DNA from: Ctenosaura bakeri
Taxonomy: Eukaryota; Chordata; Lepidosauria; Squamata; Iguanidae
Length of the DNA stretch: 64,000 nt
Assembly (NCBI GenBank): GCA_948474755.1
Contig: CAOLHI010000643.1
Coordinates: 62,001-126,000 of the forward strand
Reading direction: 5' to 3'
Shown: positions 1 through 11,850 of the stretch, piece after piece
How the letters are laid out: each line of letters starts with the position of its first letter
Numbering within the stretch: the stretch's first letter is position 1
Program-made: the position numbers and the translations under genes
Notes under the pieces: generated by a model
Told to the model about the DNA's origin: nothing
The model's input: only the letters and a program-made list of their open reading frames with translations
The model's database searches: none

Positions 1-290
1 AAGGTTAGGCAATGGTGGGAGGAGGAGGAGAAGAAAGAGAGCGTGGTAGTCTGGTGTAACCCACAAGGAAGGGAGGTATAGTCTCATAGGTAAGACAAGC
101 AAAGGTGGAGAATAAAAGGGAGGATGGAAAGCAAGAGTGGAGAAAAAAATGGAAGGATGGGGTGTAGTGATGAGAGATAAAAGGGAAGTAGGGAAGAAGG
201 AGTAAGGAGGAAATGGGACAAGGCAGCAACAGTGTGCTAAGGAAGAAGAGAAGGAGGGAGGAGTCTTGTAGCCTCCACAGATTTGAATGT
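1..290 (+). repeat. Polypurine (A+G-rich) tract
   Basis: The plus strand is almost entirely A and G, with GGAGGAGGAG, AAGAAAGAGAG and GGAAGGATGG type runs. The long open frame on the other strand is just the pyrimidine complement (Ser/Leu/Pro/Phe) and is not a gene. Such tracts can form triplexes or act as simple-repeat DNA upstream of a promoter. Confidence 0.7.
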
Positions 291-1356
291 ATGCTTCTGT
301 GCACTCAGTCAACTCCTTCAGGGACACAGATCTGGAACAGTGGTCTGAGAAACCTAATGCTAAAATAAATTAGTCTTAAAGGTGCCTCACTGGAGCTGTT
401 GGTCATCTCACAGCTGGTTCCTTCCGGTCCTCAGTGCCATGTTCCTGATTAGAATTTCACTCCGGCTCTGACATTCTCTTTGGACCCATTATCTCCATGC
501 CACTCATATCCACGTACATTGGCCTCAGGTGGCATTCCACATGCCTAATTCTTCACACACACACAATTGGACAGAGCCATTTTGCTGACTCCCCTTCGTC
601 CTCCTCCCTCCCCGCAGAGATCCAGAACGCCCCTAAGCAGCCCCTCCCGGCGCTGGCACGCCACCCTTTGCCCCTGGAAAGAACCATAAAAACCTCCCCG
701 CGCCCCCTCCCTTCCTGCAGCCTCCGCACCCCACTTTGAAAACGCGGGCACCTTTTCTCCCGCACATGCTTGGAGCGTCTCCGGAATCCGCGCCTCTCCT
801 TCCCTCTCCTTCTCTCCTGTGCAACCTGTCGCGCTGCCTATGCACCGAAGCCCACAGGCGCCCACCCCCCGGCCTGCCCAGGCAGCCGCTTCCTCGGGCT
901 CCGCTCCCGCAAACTTCCTTTCCCCACACCCCCCCCCCGCCGCCACCATCTGGCGCGTCTTTTTCCTCTTCTTTTTCGCCACAGGACTTGCGTTTGGCTC
1001 TCTCTTTGGCTCTTCCCCCCCCCCCCACAGCAAGGGCTTCCCTACGGCTTCCCAGACAGCGGCAGCCCTGGCCCCCTTTCTCCCCCTCTTGCCTTCCTTT
1101 TCCCCCCGACTCCAACGTTAAAAACCGCCCCCCCCACAAGGCAAGGGGAGCCAATTCGTTGGGATAAAGCAGAGAACGTTCTCTCCCTCTGAGAGAAAAA
1201 GGGGGGAGGGGGGAGAGGCGGAAGAATCTGGCTGCTCCACCCGCCCTCGCGCGCCTTCTCCCTCTCGCTCGCGCGCTCCTGCCGCTCGCGGAGCTCGACC
1301 GGCTCCTGCCACAGCGTGCCGATGCGTCCTGGCGGAGGGATACTTCCCACCCCTTC

Positions 1357-1416
1357 ATGTGTGGAGCGGCTTCTCTGCCATCCCTGCTGCTGCTGCTGCT
1401 GCTGGGCTGCTGCTGA
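1357..1416 (+). other. Upstream ORF, 19 codons, seven-leucine run
   Basis: ATG at 1357 opens a 19-codon frame (begins MCGAASLPS, then seven Leu from CTG repeats, then GCC) with TGA at 1414-1416. The stop overlaps the next ATG as TGATG, an arrangement compatible with termination-reinitiation. Depends on where transcription starts. Confidence 0.35.
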
Positions 1417-1446
1417 TGCCGCCGCCGCCGCCGCCGCCGCTGCTGC
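1384..1446 (+). repeat. CTG/CCG trinucleotide repeat in the 5' leader
   Basis: Seven perfect CTG units at 1384-1404 are followed by a short TGC/CTG stretch, then seven to eight CCG units at about 1419-1440 and two more CTG. A length-variable repeat of this kind in a 5'UTR can alter translation or methylation; here it is short. Confidence 0.85.
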
Positions 1447-1454
1447 CTCCTTGA
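1416..1454 (+). other. Upstream ORF, 12 codons, seven-proline run
   Basis: ATG at 1416 is embedded in TGATG with the stop of the preceding uORF. It encodes Met, seven consecutive Pro, Leu-Leu-Pro-Pro, then TGA at 1452-1454. Polyproline is a known cause of slow elongation. Whether it is transcribed is unknown. Confidence 0.35.
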
Positions 1455-1685
1455 TATAGGCGAGCGCGGAGAGTCGCTTGCAGTCACTTGGTGAGCGGCG
1501 CTGCTCGGGCTTCGGGGCGGGAGTTTTGGCTCGCTCGCCGACTCTCTCCTTGCGCGCGTCCGTGGAAGGGCGAGACTCGAGCGAGAGACGCGAGGCGAGG
1601 CGGCGAAGTGAGCAGCCAGAGCGGGCTTTCCCTGCGCTGGGCGCCTCGTAACTTGGGAACTGTCCACCGGCGAGACCTCCTGAAG

Positions 1686-1740
1686 ATGATCCTGCCGACC
1701 GCCGTCTACTTGCTCGGATTGTTCCTCGGTGGCGGGCAAG
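1686..1740 (+). CDS. NCAM2: NCAM2 first coding exon (signal peptide)
   Basis: The ATG at 1686 has A at -3 and encodes MILPTAVYLLGLFLGGGQ, a typical signal peptide: short N-terminus, hydrophobic core TAVYLLGLFL, small residues before the cleavage site. The coding part ends after one base of codon 19 at 1740, directly before a good splice donor (CAAG|GTAGGA), so the intron is phase 1. As I recall it, human NCAM2 starts MSLLLSFYLLGLLVSSGQ and its first intron follows immediately; the shared YLLGL and terminal GQ, the length and the exon end all fit. NCAM2 is a membrane cell-adhesion protein with Ig and fibronectin III domains, acting in axon guidance and in the olfactory system. The rest of the gene lies beyond the window. 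The same frame is open back to 1488, but the ATG at 1686 is the sensible start. The main alternative is another Ig-superfamily signal exon. Confidence 0.72.
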
Positions 1741-1741
1741 G

Positions 1742-4700
1742 TAGGAAGGCGGCTTCTCCCTCTTTTCCCTCCCTCGCCTCGCCTCCGTCCTCCCGTTCTT
1801 CCTCCGGCTACTCCTCGCCCCCGTCCTCGCAAAGCAAATAAATGCCTCCCCCGCTCCATGAACCAAAAAAAAAAGAAAAGAAAAGAACAACCATTCCTCC
1901 CGCAGCCCTCAGCACTTGAGGCTTCTCCCCCCCCTTTTTTTTTACCTGTTTATGGGTCTCCCTCTGAAGGGAGGAAAATATTGAGAATGAAAAAATTGCT
2001 TTTTTTTTTTAAGAGGAAGAAAAGATACAGAGGAAGAACGAGGACGAAGAAAGGAGACCTTCTCGTTGAGCTTTTCTTGGGAGCTTTTTTTTTCCTTTTC
2101 TTCCCTCTATCTTTTTATTCCATGTGTCCTTTTTTCTTTATTCTGGATTTTTTCTTTTCTTTTAATGCAGTAAAAGGAACGGGTTTGAATGCAAAAAGCG
2201 TTGCTGAATATATTAAGTAAGCCTGGGATTCCTAAAATAAAATAAAACGTGAGGACAATGCATGCCTGTCAGAAAGGCTACAGCCCGCCTGTCAAATCCC
2301 TTTCCTTCGGTGGTTCTGTGAAAGAGACTTTGCTTTGGTTTGCTTCTGAATTTGCCACCAGGAGACGTGGGGGGCTGTGTTGGTTGTGACCCATCTGTGT
2401 CTCTATAGGTATGCATAGAGCAGCTTTGATGCAAGGAGGGAGGGTATAGCAGATATACAGCCTTTGGGGAAAAAAAGGATGGCAGCTGTACAAGAAGTAG
2501 CTAAAAGGCTTAGGCTACACCTGCCGTCTATCTAGTGTGTGATGTATTGAAATGTAGATTTTAGCAACACTTCCCTTAAAACAGAGACTTGGCTGTACCT
2601 TATTATGGGCTGTTTGCGCCTAGATTGCTTCGGGATTCTGCTAGTTTTGGCTGTGGGAAGGGAGCGTTGAAGTGTGTGAGTGCGGCACACGGACAGAACC
2701 TCTTTGTGCAAATTAATTGCAGCGTTTCAAACTGTTCAGACAAGTTTTTGGCATGACTTAAAGACGAGGCTAAATGGCTAGAGGAGCTCGCTTTCCACGG
2801 CCGGTTGATAGATGGGCATGTGTCATTGCAGCTTCTTAGGCTGGAATTTGGATATTTTCTGAAGCCAGAATAAAGGAAGGGCAGAAGGCAGGAATGTATC
2901 ATATTTTCTATGTATAAAGTGCGTATTTTAAAAGGAAACAAGCACACAAAACATCAGCTGGTGTTGCTTCTGGGCTTGATCACATCTTAAGGATGGTCTT
3001 TTTACTGAGCTTTTCTGTCCAGCAGGGGGAGATAGAGTACCGCTGAAGTGGCTCAGTTTGTTAATTTCTCTCAATGTGGAAAGAAACCATTTTTTTTTTA
3101 ACACACAGAGTGAGTTTGTCTTCTATCATTCTTCAAGCACAGCTTGACATTTTGAATGTGACTTCTTCAATTTTCTGTTTTCATCCTCAAGCCCCACCCA
3201 CACCAAAGAGCTGAGCCCACATAATAGTATGCAAATTAGATGCACAGGCCATTTTCCTGCCTTCTCTTCCAGCATGCAGATTAGAAATTAAGACATGTAG
3301 TATTTTTTTTTTTAAAAAAAGCTTATAAAATACCTGTGTGTAAGCTGTTGCATGTGTTCAAGTCACTAATACAAAGGGCAGTTAGAATTTTAGCATACAT
3401 AATTGCAGTATATCTCATTTCCTTTGGATAGAAGTCACTGAATGCTAGTGTTTCCTGCAGAAATAGTGTGTGAATACACACACACATACATGTGTGTGTG
3501 TGTGTGTGTAGAGCTATATCTGGATGGGTTCTGGAGCAAATAACAAGCAGTAATTTGGGAGAACCCTAAGGATTTTCAGCAGAGCAACAGATAGATTTAA
3601 GAGAAGGGGTGGTATAGGGCACTAGCTTTGAGCCACCATGTTTGCTTAGTAAGATTCTTTGTGCATGATGTTGTTGCCAAATAATAGGTTTAAATAATAG
3701 GAGGATGCAAGGTTGCAAATTATTGTTCTTTGCCTGAGATTTTGTATGCTTAAATGGAATTGTTGCAATCATCATATTCTTTATTTGTCACACAAACTCC
3801 TTCCTATTCTTTTAGAAAGCCCAGTTTCCAGATGGTCTTAGATCTTGGGCCAAACCTTCTTAGCTTCAGCAGCAGGACTGAATCATATTCCTGCAACCAA
3901 GACCCCTTTTTTGGATCAGATTATTTTCAATGGTGCTAAAATTTGGCATGTAGAACTATGGAGAAAGATTGTGCATTTATTCACTTTAGAAAGTCTTTCA
4001 AGCATGCAGGATAATGACAGCAAGCAAGATGGCCCATTTTCTAGGTCTTGATTCAGCCAATTCATTACGATCTCTTAAATTTGTATGCATGTACATTTTC
4101 ATTTATAGTAATCTCTCTTATCCAGACTCACAAACGCAAAATATCTTTTTTCTGTGTAATATTTAGTAACCTTGGTGGCTATATGAAGTTGTCCACAGCT
4201 AGACAAGTTCATAAAGAACTGTATACCTGAAAAGATGGTAGACATCAGCCAGAATTGTTATAGATTTCACTTAATAACTTTCCATAGCTCAATAAATGGC
4301 AAGAAGAATGGGAAAAACTTTATGTTGTAACACAAAATGCAAGTATCTTGGGCAAATAAAGAATGAACCAAAAGGAGAGAGAGAGAAGTAGAACTGGAAG
4401 GCAACAATCAGGGAACAATTTCTGCCTCCGTACTCTCATCTGAACTCTTACAATCCTGTCTCTAACTTTCTGTTTCTCTTTTTCCCTCTGACAATATTTG
4501 AAATAGTGGGAGCTTGTGGGAGGCACAAATAAAATAGGTAGTAATCACTGGGGTCATTTGCTTTCAGTATACAAACCCCCAAGGTTCAGCTTTTATGTTG
4601 GCAATATAGTTGCTATGGACTTTATGAAGCATGATTGAAGCTTATTTCTCTGGAAGTATTGCATTGTTAGGCTGAGGAAAGGAGAATGTATTTCTTTTTA

Positions 4701-6285
4701 AGCAGTCATATTCTTTTGAGCTTCTGCAGTTAGATGCTCAAAGTGACAGAAATGGAAATATTGCCAAACCTAAGTTCAGTATCAATTGTCTAATTAGATG
4801 AGTAGACCCAACATTCATACTTTTAAGTTGCATTACAGATGAACAAAGGTCATTCTTTCAAATGTTCTTATTACATACAAACAAAAAGATGTCTTGAAAA
4901 CATGTGGGAGGGGTGTGTGATAACGTTTGAAGGCCAACATTTAATTGGAAGGTCAGAGGAAGCTGACTTGGAGCATTTAAGTTGTTCTTACTAAACATGT
5001 GTAAAAAAATGCTCACAGGAGAAGAGATTTAACTAATTTTAATTTTATAATTATGAGTCCTAATGTATGGAGGATGAGGGAATTGCACTTTCAGCGTCAT
5101 GGTCCTCTGCTTTATGTATACTTGGAACTTTAAGTTACGTATAATTTTATAAAGAAATAGAAACAAAATTTCCATACCATTCTAATTTACAAACACAGTA
5201 AGTTTTGATATGCCTTTTGTGGTCAGAAGTAGACATTATTTTGCTGAAGTAAAATGTTCTTTGCTAACAACAGTGCAGATCTTCAGAGGCCCCCTCCTCA
5301 ATCTGCTCCTGAAATATACCAGTTGATTGCAAGAAATTCAAGTATTACCAGCTAACATCTTTTCAAAAGAGGCTTGGACGAGTGTGACTCTATAGCATTA
5401 GAATTAGGTTAAAAAAATTCAATAAGAAATATTGCCTTCCTAATTAATTGAAGTACAAAAGCAAAATCTTGTCTAGGAATAACAATGTTGCTGACCCCAT
5501 TAAATTTCTCACAATTACCGCTTCCACTCCTGCCACATAAAAAAGTAGGTGTTTCAACTATTTTTTTCCTCCTTTGTGCACAACCGATTCACAAAACACA
5601 GCCGTGTGTCCTGAAATCTTGTCATTACATTTCTCTAGAATGGGATCACAAGCAAGTATCTTTCTACACTCTTTCCTGAAAAGAGAATTGGGCTGTGTTA
5701 AAAGGTAATTATGGAGGTTTGTAATGTGCCAAGAGAAGAGTACTCTTTTGGCTGGAAATAAGAACATCATGCCCTCTTAAAAACAAACACACAAACAACC
5801 TCTGAAGAAGTATTTGCTGTATAATAAAGATTATATTTGAAGTCAGAATTTTTTTAAAAGAGAAACAAACACATACATGTTTTTGACACATGCATGTGTC
5901 ATCAGTCCAAAAGTCAAAAAGGACATATCTGCATTTTTTTTTAAAAAAAAATAGTGTAAATTACTGCAGTTTAGTTAGTGGGATTATGAAAATAGGTAAT
6001 TGCACTTAGTAGTTTATAATAGTAGAAAATAGTTAATTAAAATAATTTCAGTGTGTACAAGGCAATATGAATATCTTATTAGTCAAACTGAGATGTTAAG
6101 ACATTTATTCTGTATAGGTTTCTTTTGATGGGAACTTGTATGGAGTTCATCTATTCACGTATGATAAACATAGTCGGTATCATAGATTTGTGTCAGTTTG
6201 CAAGCTGGTTCATTTTTAAGCCACATATTATTTCAATATTAACCAGTTTTATCAATTTCACCCCAAATTTCTGAATTGTTTCCAA
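1742..6285. other. Unique intronic DNA, no gene seen
   Basis: Runs of T and AG-rich spacer just after the donor, then AT-rich sequence. Contains a perfect octamer ATGCAAAT near 3229 in a locally more GC-rich stretch (3185-3290) and a CA/TG palindromic microsatellite at 3475. No ORF looks coding and no transposon was recognised. Confidence 0.6.
3475..3509. repeat. (CA)n-ATA-(TG)n palindromic microsatellite
   Basis: About seven CA units run into ACATACATG and then about nine TG units. The two arms are complementary, so the tract is a perfect hairpin or cruciform candidate rather than a plain dinucleotide repeat. Confidence 0.85.
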
Positions 6286-6289
6286 CACC

Positions 6290-6650
6290 AATGAGAACAC
6301 TTAATGTGGGCTTGGGAGAGGGACTTCTGTTCTGTGGAACCACAGTTATGGAGTGAACTTCCATTGGAGGCCTATTGGCAGCATGTTCTGGAACCAGATT
6401 AAAACTTGGCTTTTTAAATAAAGCCTTTGGGGACTCCTGATTTCCAAATCTATACACTTACTTTATTTTAAACTGTTCTTTTGAATATGTTTTGGGAAGT
6501 TTATATTATTTTTAATGTTTTAAATGTAAATTGTTTAAACGGATTGTACTGCAAGCCAGCCAAAGGTTTTATGATACAGGGTGGGATTTAGACATAAGAT
6601 ATGATGATGGGTGAGACTGATGGTGGTGGTGGTGGTGATGATGATACTTA
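6290..6650 (+). mobile_element. L2/CR1-clade LINE, 3' fragment
   Basis: The plus strand carries decayed C-terminal LINE coding sequence (ELPLEAYWQ followed by a NLAF-type segment ending near 6425). It is followed by a 3'UTR with the usual 'aagccagccaaaggttttatgatacagggtgggat' kind of ending (split around 6555-6590) and then a GAT/TGG microsatellite tail at 6601-6650, as seen on other L2-type copies in this window. 5' truncated; no intact frame. Confidence 0.6.
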
Positions 6651-6654
6651 CACT

Positions 6655-9600
6655 TTAATATCACATTGATCAACAAATCCACAAGAATGATATCAGAGTA
6701 TTCAGAGTATTCAGTTATATGTAAAGTAGGAGCTGGTATCCATGGACGTTTTTTCTGTAATCATAAGCACTTGCATGTGCAGAGTAATTTGAAGCCGTTC
6801 ATGTAAGACTTGCTTATGCCTATATTTTGTAAGTGTGTATGTGTCTGTATTTACACACACAGATACACAAGTGAAAACCCAGTTTACATATCCAATTTTG
6901 TCATGTCAGTGTATGCCCTTGTACAGACAAGTATTTTATATGAAAAAACTGTATTGGGATAAAGAGTATTCAAGTAGACTTGAACTGGACCAGTTCGGCT
7001 GTCATATCTGAATCCTTTGATAGTAACAAGCAGATTTCGGATAAGTAACATTTCTGGTACTAATTTGTAAAGCAACCCCATTTCTTGGGCAGTTACTTTT
7101 TCTTTGTTGATGTATGAGCCACTGTCACCACACTAATTTGCAGTGATGTAGATGTTAAAAGGAGATTGGAAAAAAGCTGAATTTAAGCTGATTTAATAAT
7201 AACTTTTATCATCTGCTTTAAAAACAACAGTGAGATAAGGACCAAATGCAACATACTTTCTTCTCAAATTCTGTACTGGATTTGTAGTGGTTAAAGTTAA
7301 ATGTGAAGAAAACTCATTATTAAGATCTTTTTACACATTTACCTGAAATAAACAAATACATTCCCTGGTTTTAATGGCTTTTCCTGCCCTTTTCAAGCAA
7401 TAATGCTTCATAGTCTGAAATTAGCAGTATTTGCCAAATAGCTTTAACCTAGTACTATCCTCAGTTTATATATTTTAAGCTTCCTTCCCTGCGAATATAC
7501 ATTCAAATTGATGGGTATACTCATCCATACACATTCAAATTGATGGGTGTACTCATCCAATCAGGATAACTTTAACAAGGGCATTATTTTCTAAAAGTTT
7601 AGTCATTGCTTTGTAACTTCATATGCTTTCCAAAGCAAATCTTAATTGAAATTTAGAGGTTCTTGTGCTGAGGATGAGAAGTGTAGAATTTGAAGTACAG
7701 GTGTGTTGCTGTAATAACCTAGTCCTTGGCTTTAATGAAGAGATAATTTTCTTAAAACATATAACATAAGCCCAATTTATTCCTTTTTTTAAAAAAATGA
7801 CAAGAATTGTAAGAATTTTACTACAGTATCCACTGTGCAGCGTTCTACACTGACTGTTTGATCACAATATCTGTGCCTCTTTTTTTGTTCTTGTTCATAT
7901 TAAAAATACATCTCTTCTTCAAAAAATTAATGGAAAGGAACTCTCAGAAAGGATGGTTTTCAGTTGTGTAGCATTCCAATAATCCCTGAAGTTCATGTTT
8001 ATACATATGCCCTATTGCTAGTCTTGTGTAGTGTATTGGAGTGGAGTTGGGTGAGGGTGAACCTGAAGGAAAACAAGGAGAAGAGCAGTGGAAAGCCTTT
8101 AGCAGGGACTGTTTTTTTTCTCTCTTCCTTTGACTCAAATGGACTTGGATTTCATAAAAGTACTGCAGTAAAAGTCATATCTACTGTAATATTTTTGCCC
8201 ATTTGTCTCTTGCAAGAAACAACTAACTGAATTAATTAGTTTGCAATCTTTCCTTTGTTGTCTGCTCTTAGTAGTACATAAAATCATTTATCACAATCCC
8301 AATTATCTCCTCTTCACTGTTAATAATGCAAGTGGCGTTCTTTTTTCAAAAACAAAAAACAAAAAACAAAACCTTTTAGAATGTCTTTATTCAAGAACAT
8401 GTACACAAAACTGTTTCCCATGGGACAACTATACAGCTTTAATTCATTCAGATTATACCATATAAGAATAAGCATTTACATCTCCAATCACTCCTCCATC
8501 CCTAACTCTGCATACTTTAGTGAAAATGTTGAAGACAAAACTATAAAAAAATCTTCATTTGTAAATAAATCTGGACTAGTGTAACAGTTTATAACTTCTT
8601 TTTTTAAAAGATATCTTATGAATAATTATTATTTAACGAAAAACCATAATGGAAAGTTGTATTTGAATTTGTTGTTTTTATGTACGTCAGTGCGCTCTAC
8701 AGATTTATATGACTTTTAAAACTACGTCTAAGGAAGTGACTAACCTTTAGTCACACAATTATAAGTACTTAAAATCTCTTCCACAGTCAGAGATCTTGAA
8801 ACAAGTTCCGAACATAATATAAACATAAACTTTGTTCTAACTTTTCAGACATACTTCAAGGCCCTTGTTGGACATTGTTAATAAAGCCAAACATGACTTG
8901 AGCCAAATATGTCTTAGAGCTTGCCTTATTTTCTCACCATAACTGACAGTGTCATCCTGTATGTTAGGTTACACAGAGGACAGAAATAGGAGCATGGTAT
9001 TCTGCAACATGAACCACTTGGTTCTCTCCAGCTTTCCAGAACAATACTGTTTAAGAAAGACAATGGCAGATAGGCTCAAAGAGCTTGATACTACAAGCAT
9101 ACCTCAGTTAACAAAGCTTCTGCTAATAAAGTTCCTTTTTTATGAAGTATTTTTGCACCCACTCACCACCCTTTTCCTCTTAATCCTCAGTGAGTCTCTT
9201 AGCTGGAAGTGTTTTGTTTTGTTTTGCTGCATTGGTATTGGGAGGATAGTGAATGAAGGATGGAGAAACACAGGCTTTTGGTGTTGGTTTGCAGCAACAT
9301 GTTTACAATAAATAATGTAATAAAAGTTGACCTAGGAAAGTATGGGATTTTACATAGCTGATCCTAATGTATCTGTTTGTGTCTGCCTATAACACAGTCC
9401 TTTACTGCATGAAAAGCAAAATAGGGAGAAAAAGTTGATACACATTTTAGAACAAATGATGTTGTTCAAAATATTTTTGTTTACTTATGTAAGGGAAAAA
9501 TGTTTGCTGAAACATGTACTGCTCTTGTTTTGGGGGTAGGAACTTATCCCTATTCCTTCCATGTTATTTCTGCTTTAGTTCCAAATCAGAGAAGTAAAGC

Positions 9601-11160
9601 CCGACAACACATCTAATTTACAAACTGAGGTATATCTGGATGTCACACTTTTAATGGGACAAAATAACAAAAACAGCTATAACTCAGTAGCCAGTAAGAC
9701 ATCTTGGCATATTCATCCTTACTGAAGCATGCTGTATTGGCACTGATATTATGACATTAGGCTTCTGTCCTAAAAAGATTTCTTAGTTAAATCTGGCATC
9801 CAGAGTACTCCTTTTACATTGCAGTTTATGTACAATACTTAAAATAAAGGACAAGTAGTAGTTGTTTCAAATTTATAGGCTACACTTTCTCTGGAATTAC
9901 ACTAGTGGCATAACATGACTCTATTGCATGTAAATACTGAACTTGTCCCTCCCCCAAGATATTATGTGCTTCGGAAATAGGTATAACACACTAGCACCTT
10001 TCTAGTGGGTATATTTATGTTACAGATTTAAACGAGCCTAACAGATATTTTTACTACTTGTGGGATGCTGCTGTGACAGATTGCCCCTACCAGGTTACTT
10101 ATATACAATGTACTCTGAGCTAATGTCATTCTCTTTACCTTAAAACACATCTTGAGTTTACTGTTTAAAGACCTTAAATGGCTACAGCTATGGACCAGCA
10201 TGTATTTTCTAGGTTCAGGGTGTGTGTGTCGTGTGCGTGTGTGTCTAATATTCTCACAGTCCCCTGAATGAATAACAAATCAGGCAAAGGTTAAAACAGT
10301 AATAACAACCATTGTTTTATTAATTAAAATGGTTTTTTAAAAAACATAAAGCATAAATGCTGGCTGACTATATCTTTCAATGTTAGTTTGTAACTTTAAG
10401 ACTTCCTGAACTCTAGCCTACTTCCCTTCTCCCTCATACAGTTCAGACACACCATGTTGAACTTCCTCCTCAACATTCAACCCCAAAAAACTCCCAACTC
10501 CCAAATGACAGTTAAATTACAAGAGCTTTTCTTTTAAACCTCCTTTTTTGACTTTCTGAGGACTGTGACTGGTTGACTGCACAATGTTAGACAGTCTTTT
10601 TGCTTGGCTGTCTATTACAGCTGGCAATTCCATTTTTGAGAGGAACATGGAAACATAGAGTGGAGATCTTAATACTTCTTCTAGGATAATTCCAAAGATT
10701 CTTTCAAGAAAACTATTTGAATTAAAGTGGTATAAAACTAATAAGGGTTAAGACACGTTTATAATATTCAAACTAGGATTAATACTGCAGCAAATTGTAA
10801 CTAGTGAACTTTGTACTTGTTAGGTATTTATGGTAACAGATTCAGATCTTGTTGATGGTGGCATACCATAATGTTACACTTGCCATGCTGTGGTACTGCC
10901 AGGCAGTCCTGATTTGGTGCGGAGCAGGTAGAACTACACCCATAATCTTTACAAGAGTACTGTTGACTGTTGCACTGTCTGGGAAATGCTTGTGAGGGTG
11001 GTCTCGGACACCTCTTTATTTTGGTTTTGTATTTTTAACATTTTTATAGTTTGCTGCTGGTTTTATTTTAGTATTATATTCTCCTATTTCTAGTCACTTT
11101 TTTGCTGTGTTACTAGTATACTGATGTGTTTCATATACTGAACACTACCTGGATTTGGTT
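6655..11160. other. Unique intronic DNA, no gene seen
   Basis: AT-rich sequence without recognisable genes. It holds a 32-bp tandem duplication at 7500-7563 (CATTCAAATTGATGGG units), an A-rich CAAAAAA repeat near 8349-8370 and a short GT repeat near 10220-10245. The 120-codon open frame at 8949-9311 shows no family resemblance and sits in AT-rich DNA. Confidence 0.55.
7500..7563. repeat. 32-bp tandem duplication (two units)
   Basis: Two adjacent copies, starting at 7500 and 7532, share CATTCAAATTGATGGGT and ACTCATCCA with only one or two differences. A recent local duplication. Confidence 0.85.
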
Positions 11161-11164
11161 GGGC

Positions 11165-11850
11165 TGAGCAGGTGTGGACCTGTCCCTGCATGGTATGGTA
11201 GAATCAATGAGGGCCTGCAAATTCAAGCAGAATCCTGATAAGACAAAAACTCAGTGGATTGGTGGCTCTTGTGTAGAAACTGAGTAAGCAGCGTGTTCTA
11301 GATGGGGTTGCACTCCTCTTAAGTGATCGTGTCTGTAGATTGAAAGTACTACTAGATCTGCCTCTGTGAGTCAAGGCCTCAGTAGACTCAGTGGTTTGGG
11401 GCCAGTTTTGACTGATCTGGCAGGCATGTTGTTTCCTAGGCATGGATAATCTAGACAGCTAATTTCATGCTTGATAACCTCCCAGTGAGGCTACTGCAAT
11501 CATCTAAAGGTTGTTTGTGGCAATAAGTGATGTCACACCAGGATATTTAAAGGATAGTATTATTCCATGTACTTAAAGGTGCTTTCTGAAAGAGGTTTTT
11601 TTTTCTTGGTCCTGTTGTTTCCAGGTTCTGGAACTTTCTTCCAGGAAAAGTTTTGTTTTCTCTTCTCTCTAGTCCATCAAATACAACAAACATAACGAAC
11701 AGGCCTTGGCAATCAAAGTAAAGAAAGATTTTGCTGTTCATATGCTTTTTTTATTAATGTGTTTTAAATATATTTATTTCTATTTGAGTTTACTACCTCA
11801 AGCCATCTTCAGTGGATTTGCTGGAATAAAGGCAGGATATAAATTTAGTT
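11165..11850 (+). mobile_element. L2/CR1-clade LINE, decayed 3' half
   Basis: Plus-strand translation in shifting frames gives LINE reverse-transcriptase C-terminal signatures: NPDKTKTQWIGG at about 11230-11265, a region resembling the later thumb segment, and LWNFLPGKV at about 11620-11650. The 3' end at 11790-11850 has the characteristic 'ctggaataaaggcaggatataaattta' type ending (about 11818-11845). It is the same family as the larger copy at 44030-48040. Many stops and frameshifts. Confidence 0.65.

Larger units (their letters stand above)
1322..1459 (+). other. Upstream ORF, 45 codons, poly-Cys/poly-Ala
   Basis: ATG at 1322 opens a 45-codon frame ending in TAG at 1457-1459. Its reading of the CTG/CCG repeat gives a six-cysteine run and then a long alanine run. 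It lies 227 bases before the main NCAM2 ATG. It would be a uORF only if transcription starts upstream of 1322, which the sequence cannot show. Confidence 0.35.
560..1850 (+). promoter_or_regulatory. NCAM2: CpG-island promoter and 5'UTR region of NCAM2
   Basis: This is the only strongly GC- and CpG-rich block in the window and it surrounds the signal-peptide exon at 1686. It contains poly-C/poly-G runs, GC boxes, a CCAAT pentamer at 1151-1155 and no clear TATA box, which fits a dispersed CpG-island promoter. The transcription start cannot be placed by eye; the repeat-rich segment at 1320-1460 is probably 5'UTR or just upstream of it. Many long open frames overlap here on both strands (for example 545-1890 minus), but they are by-products of high GC with few stops. 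Confidence 0.7.

Noticed and set aside
5..304. 99-codon minus-strand open frame
   Set aside because: It is the complement of a polypurine tract; Ser/Leu/Pro/Phe low complexity with no signal of a gene.
1488..1841. Longer 117-codon frame that contains the NCAM2 signal peptide
   Set aside because: It starts at a non-ATG codon, continues past the splice donor, and the Kozak ATG at 1686 fits the signal-peptide start.
545..1890. Long overlapping open frames on both strands around the CpG island (up to 408 codons)
   Set aside because: GC-rich DNA has few stops; the translations are Arg/Gly/Ser/Pro low-complexity in several frames at once and none is a known protein.
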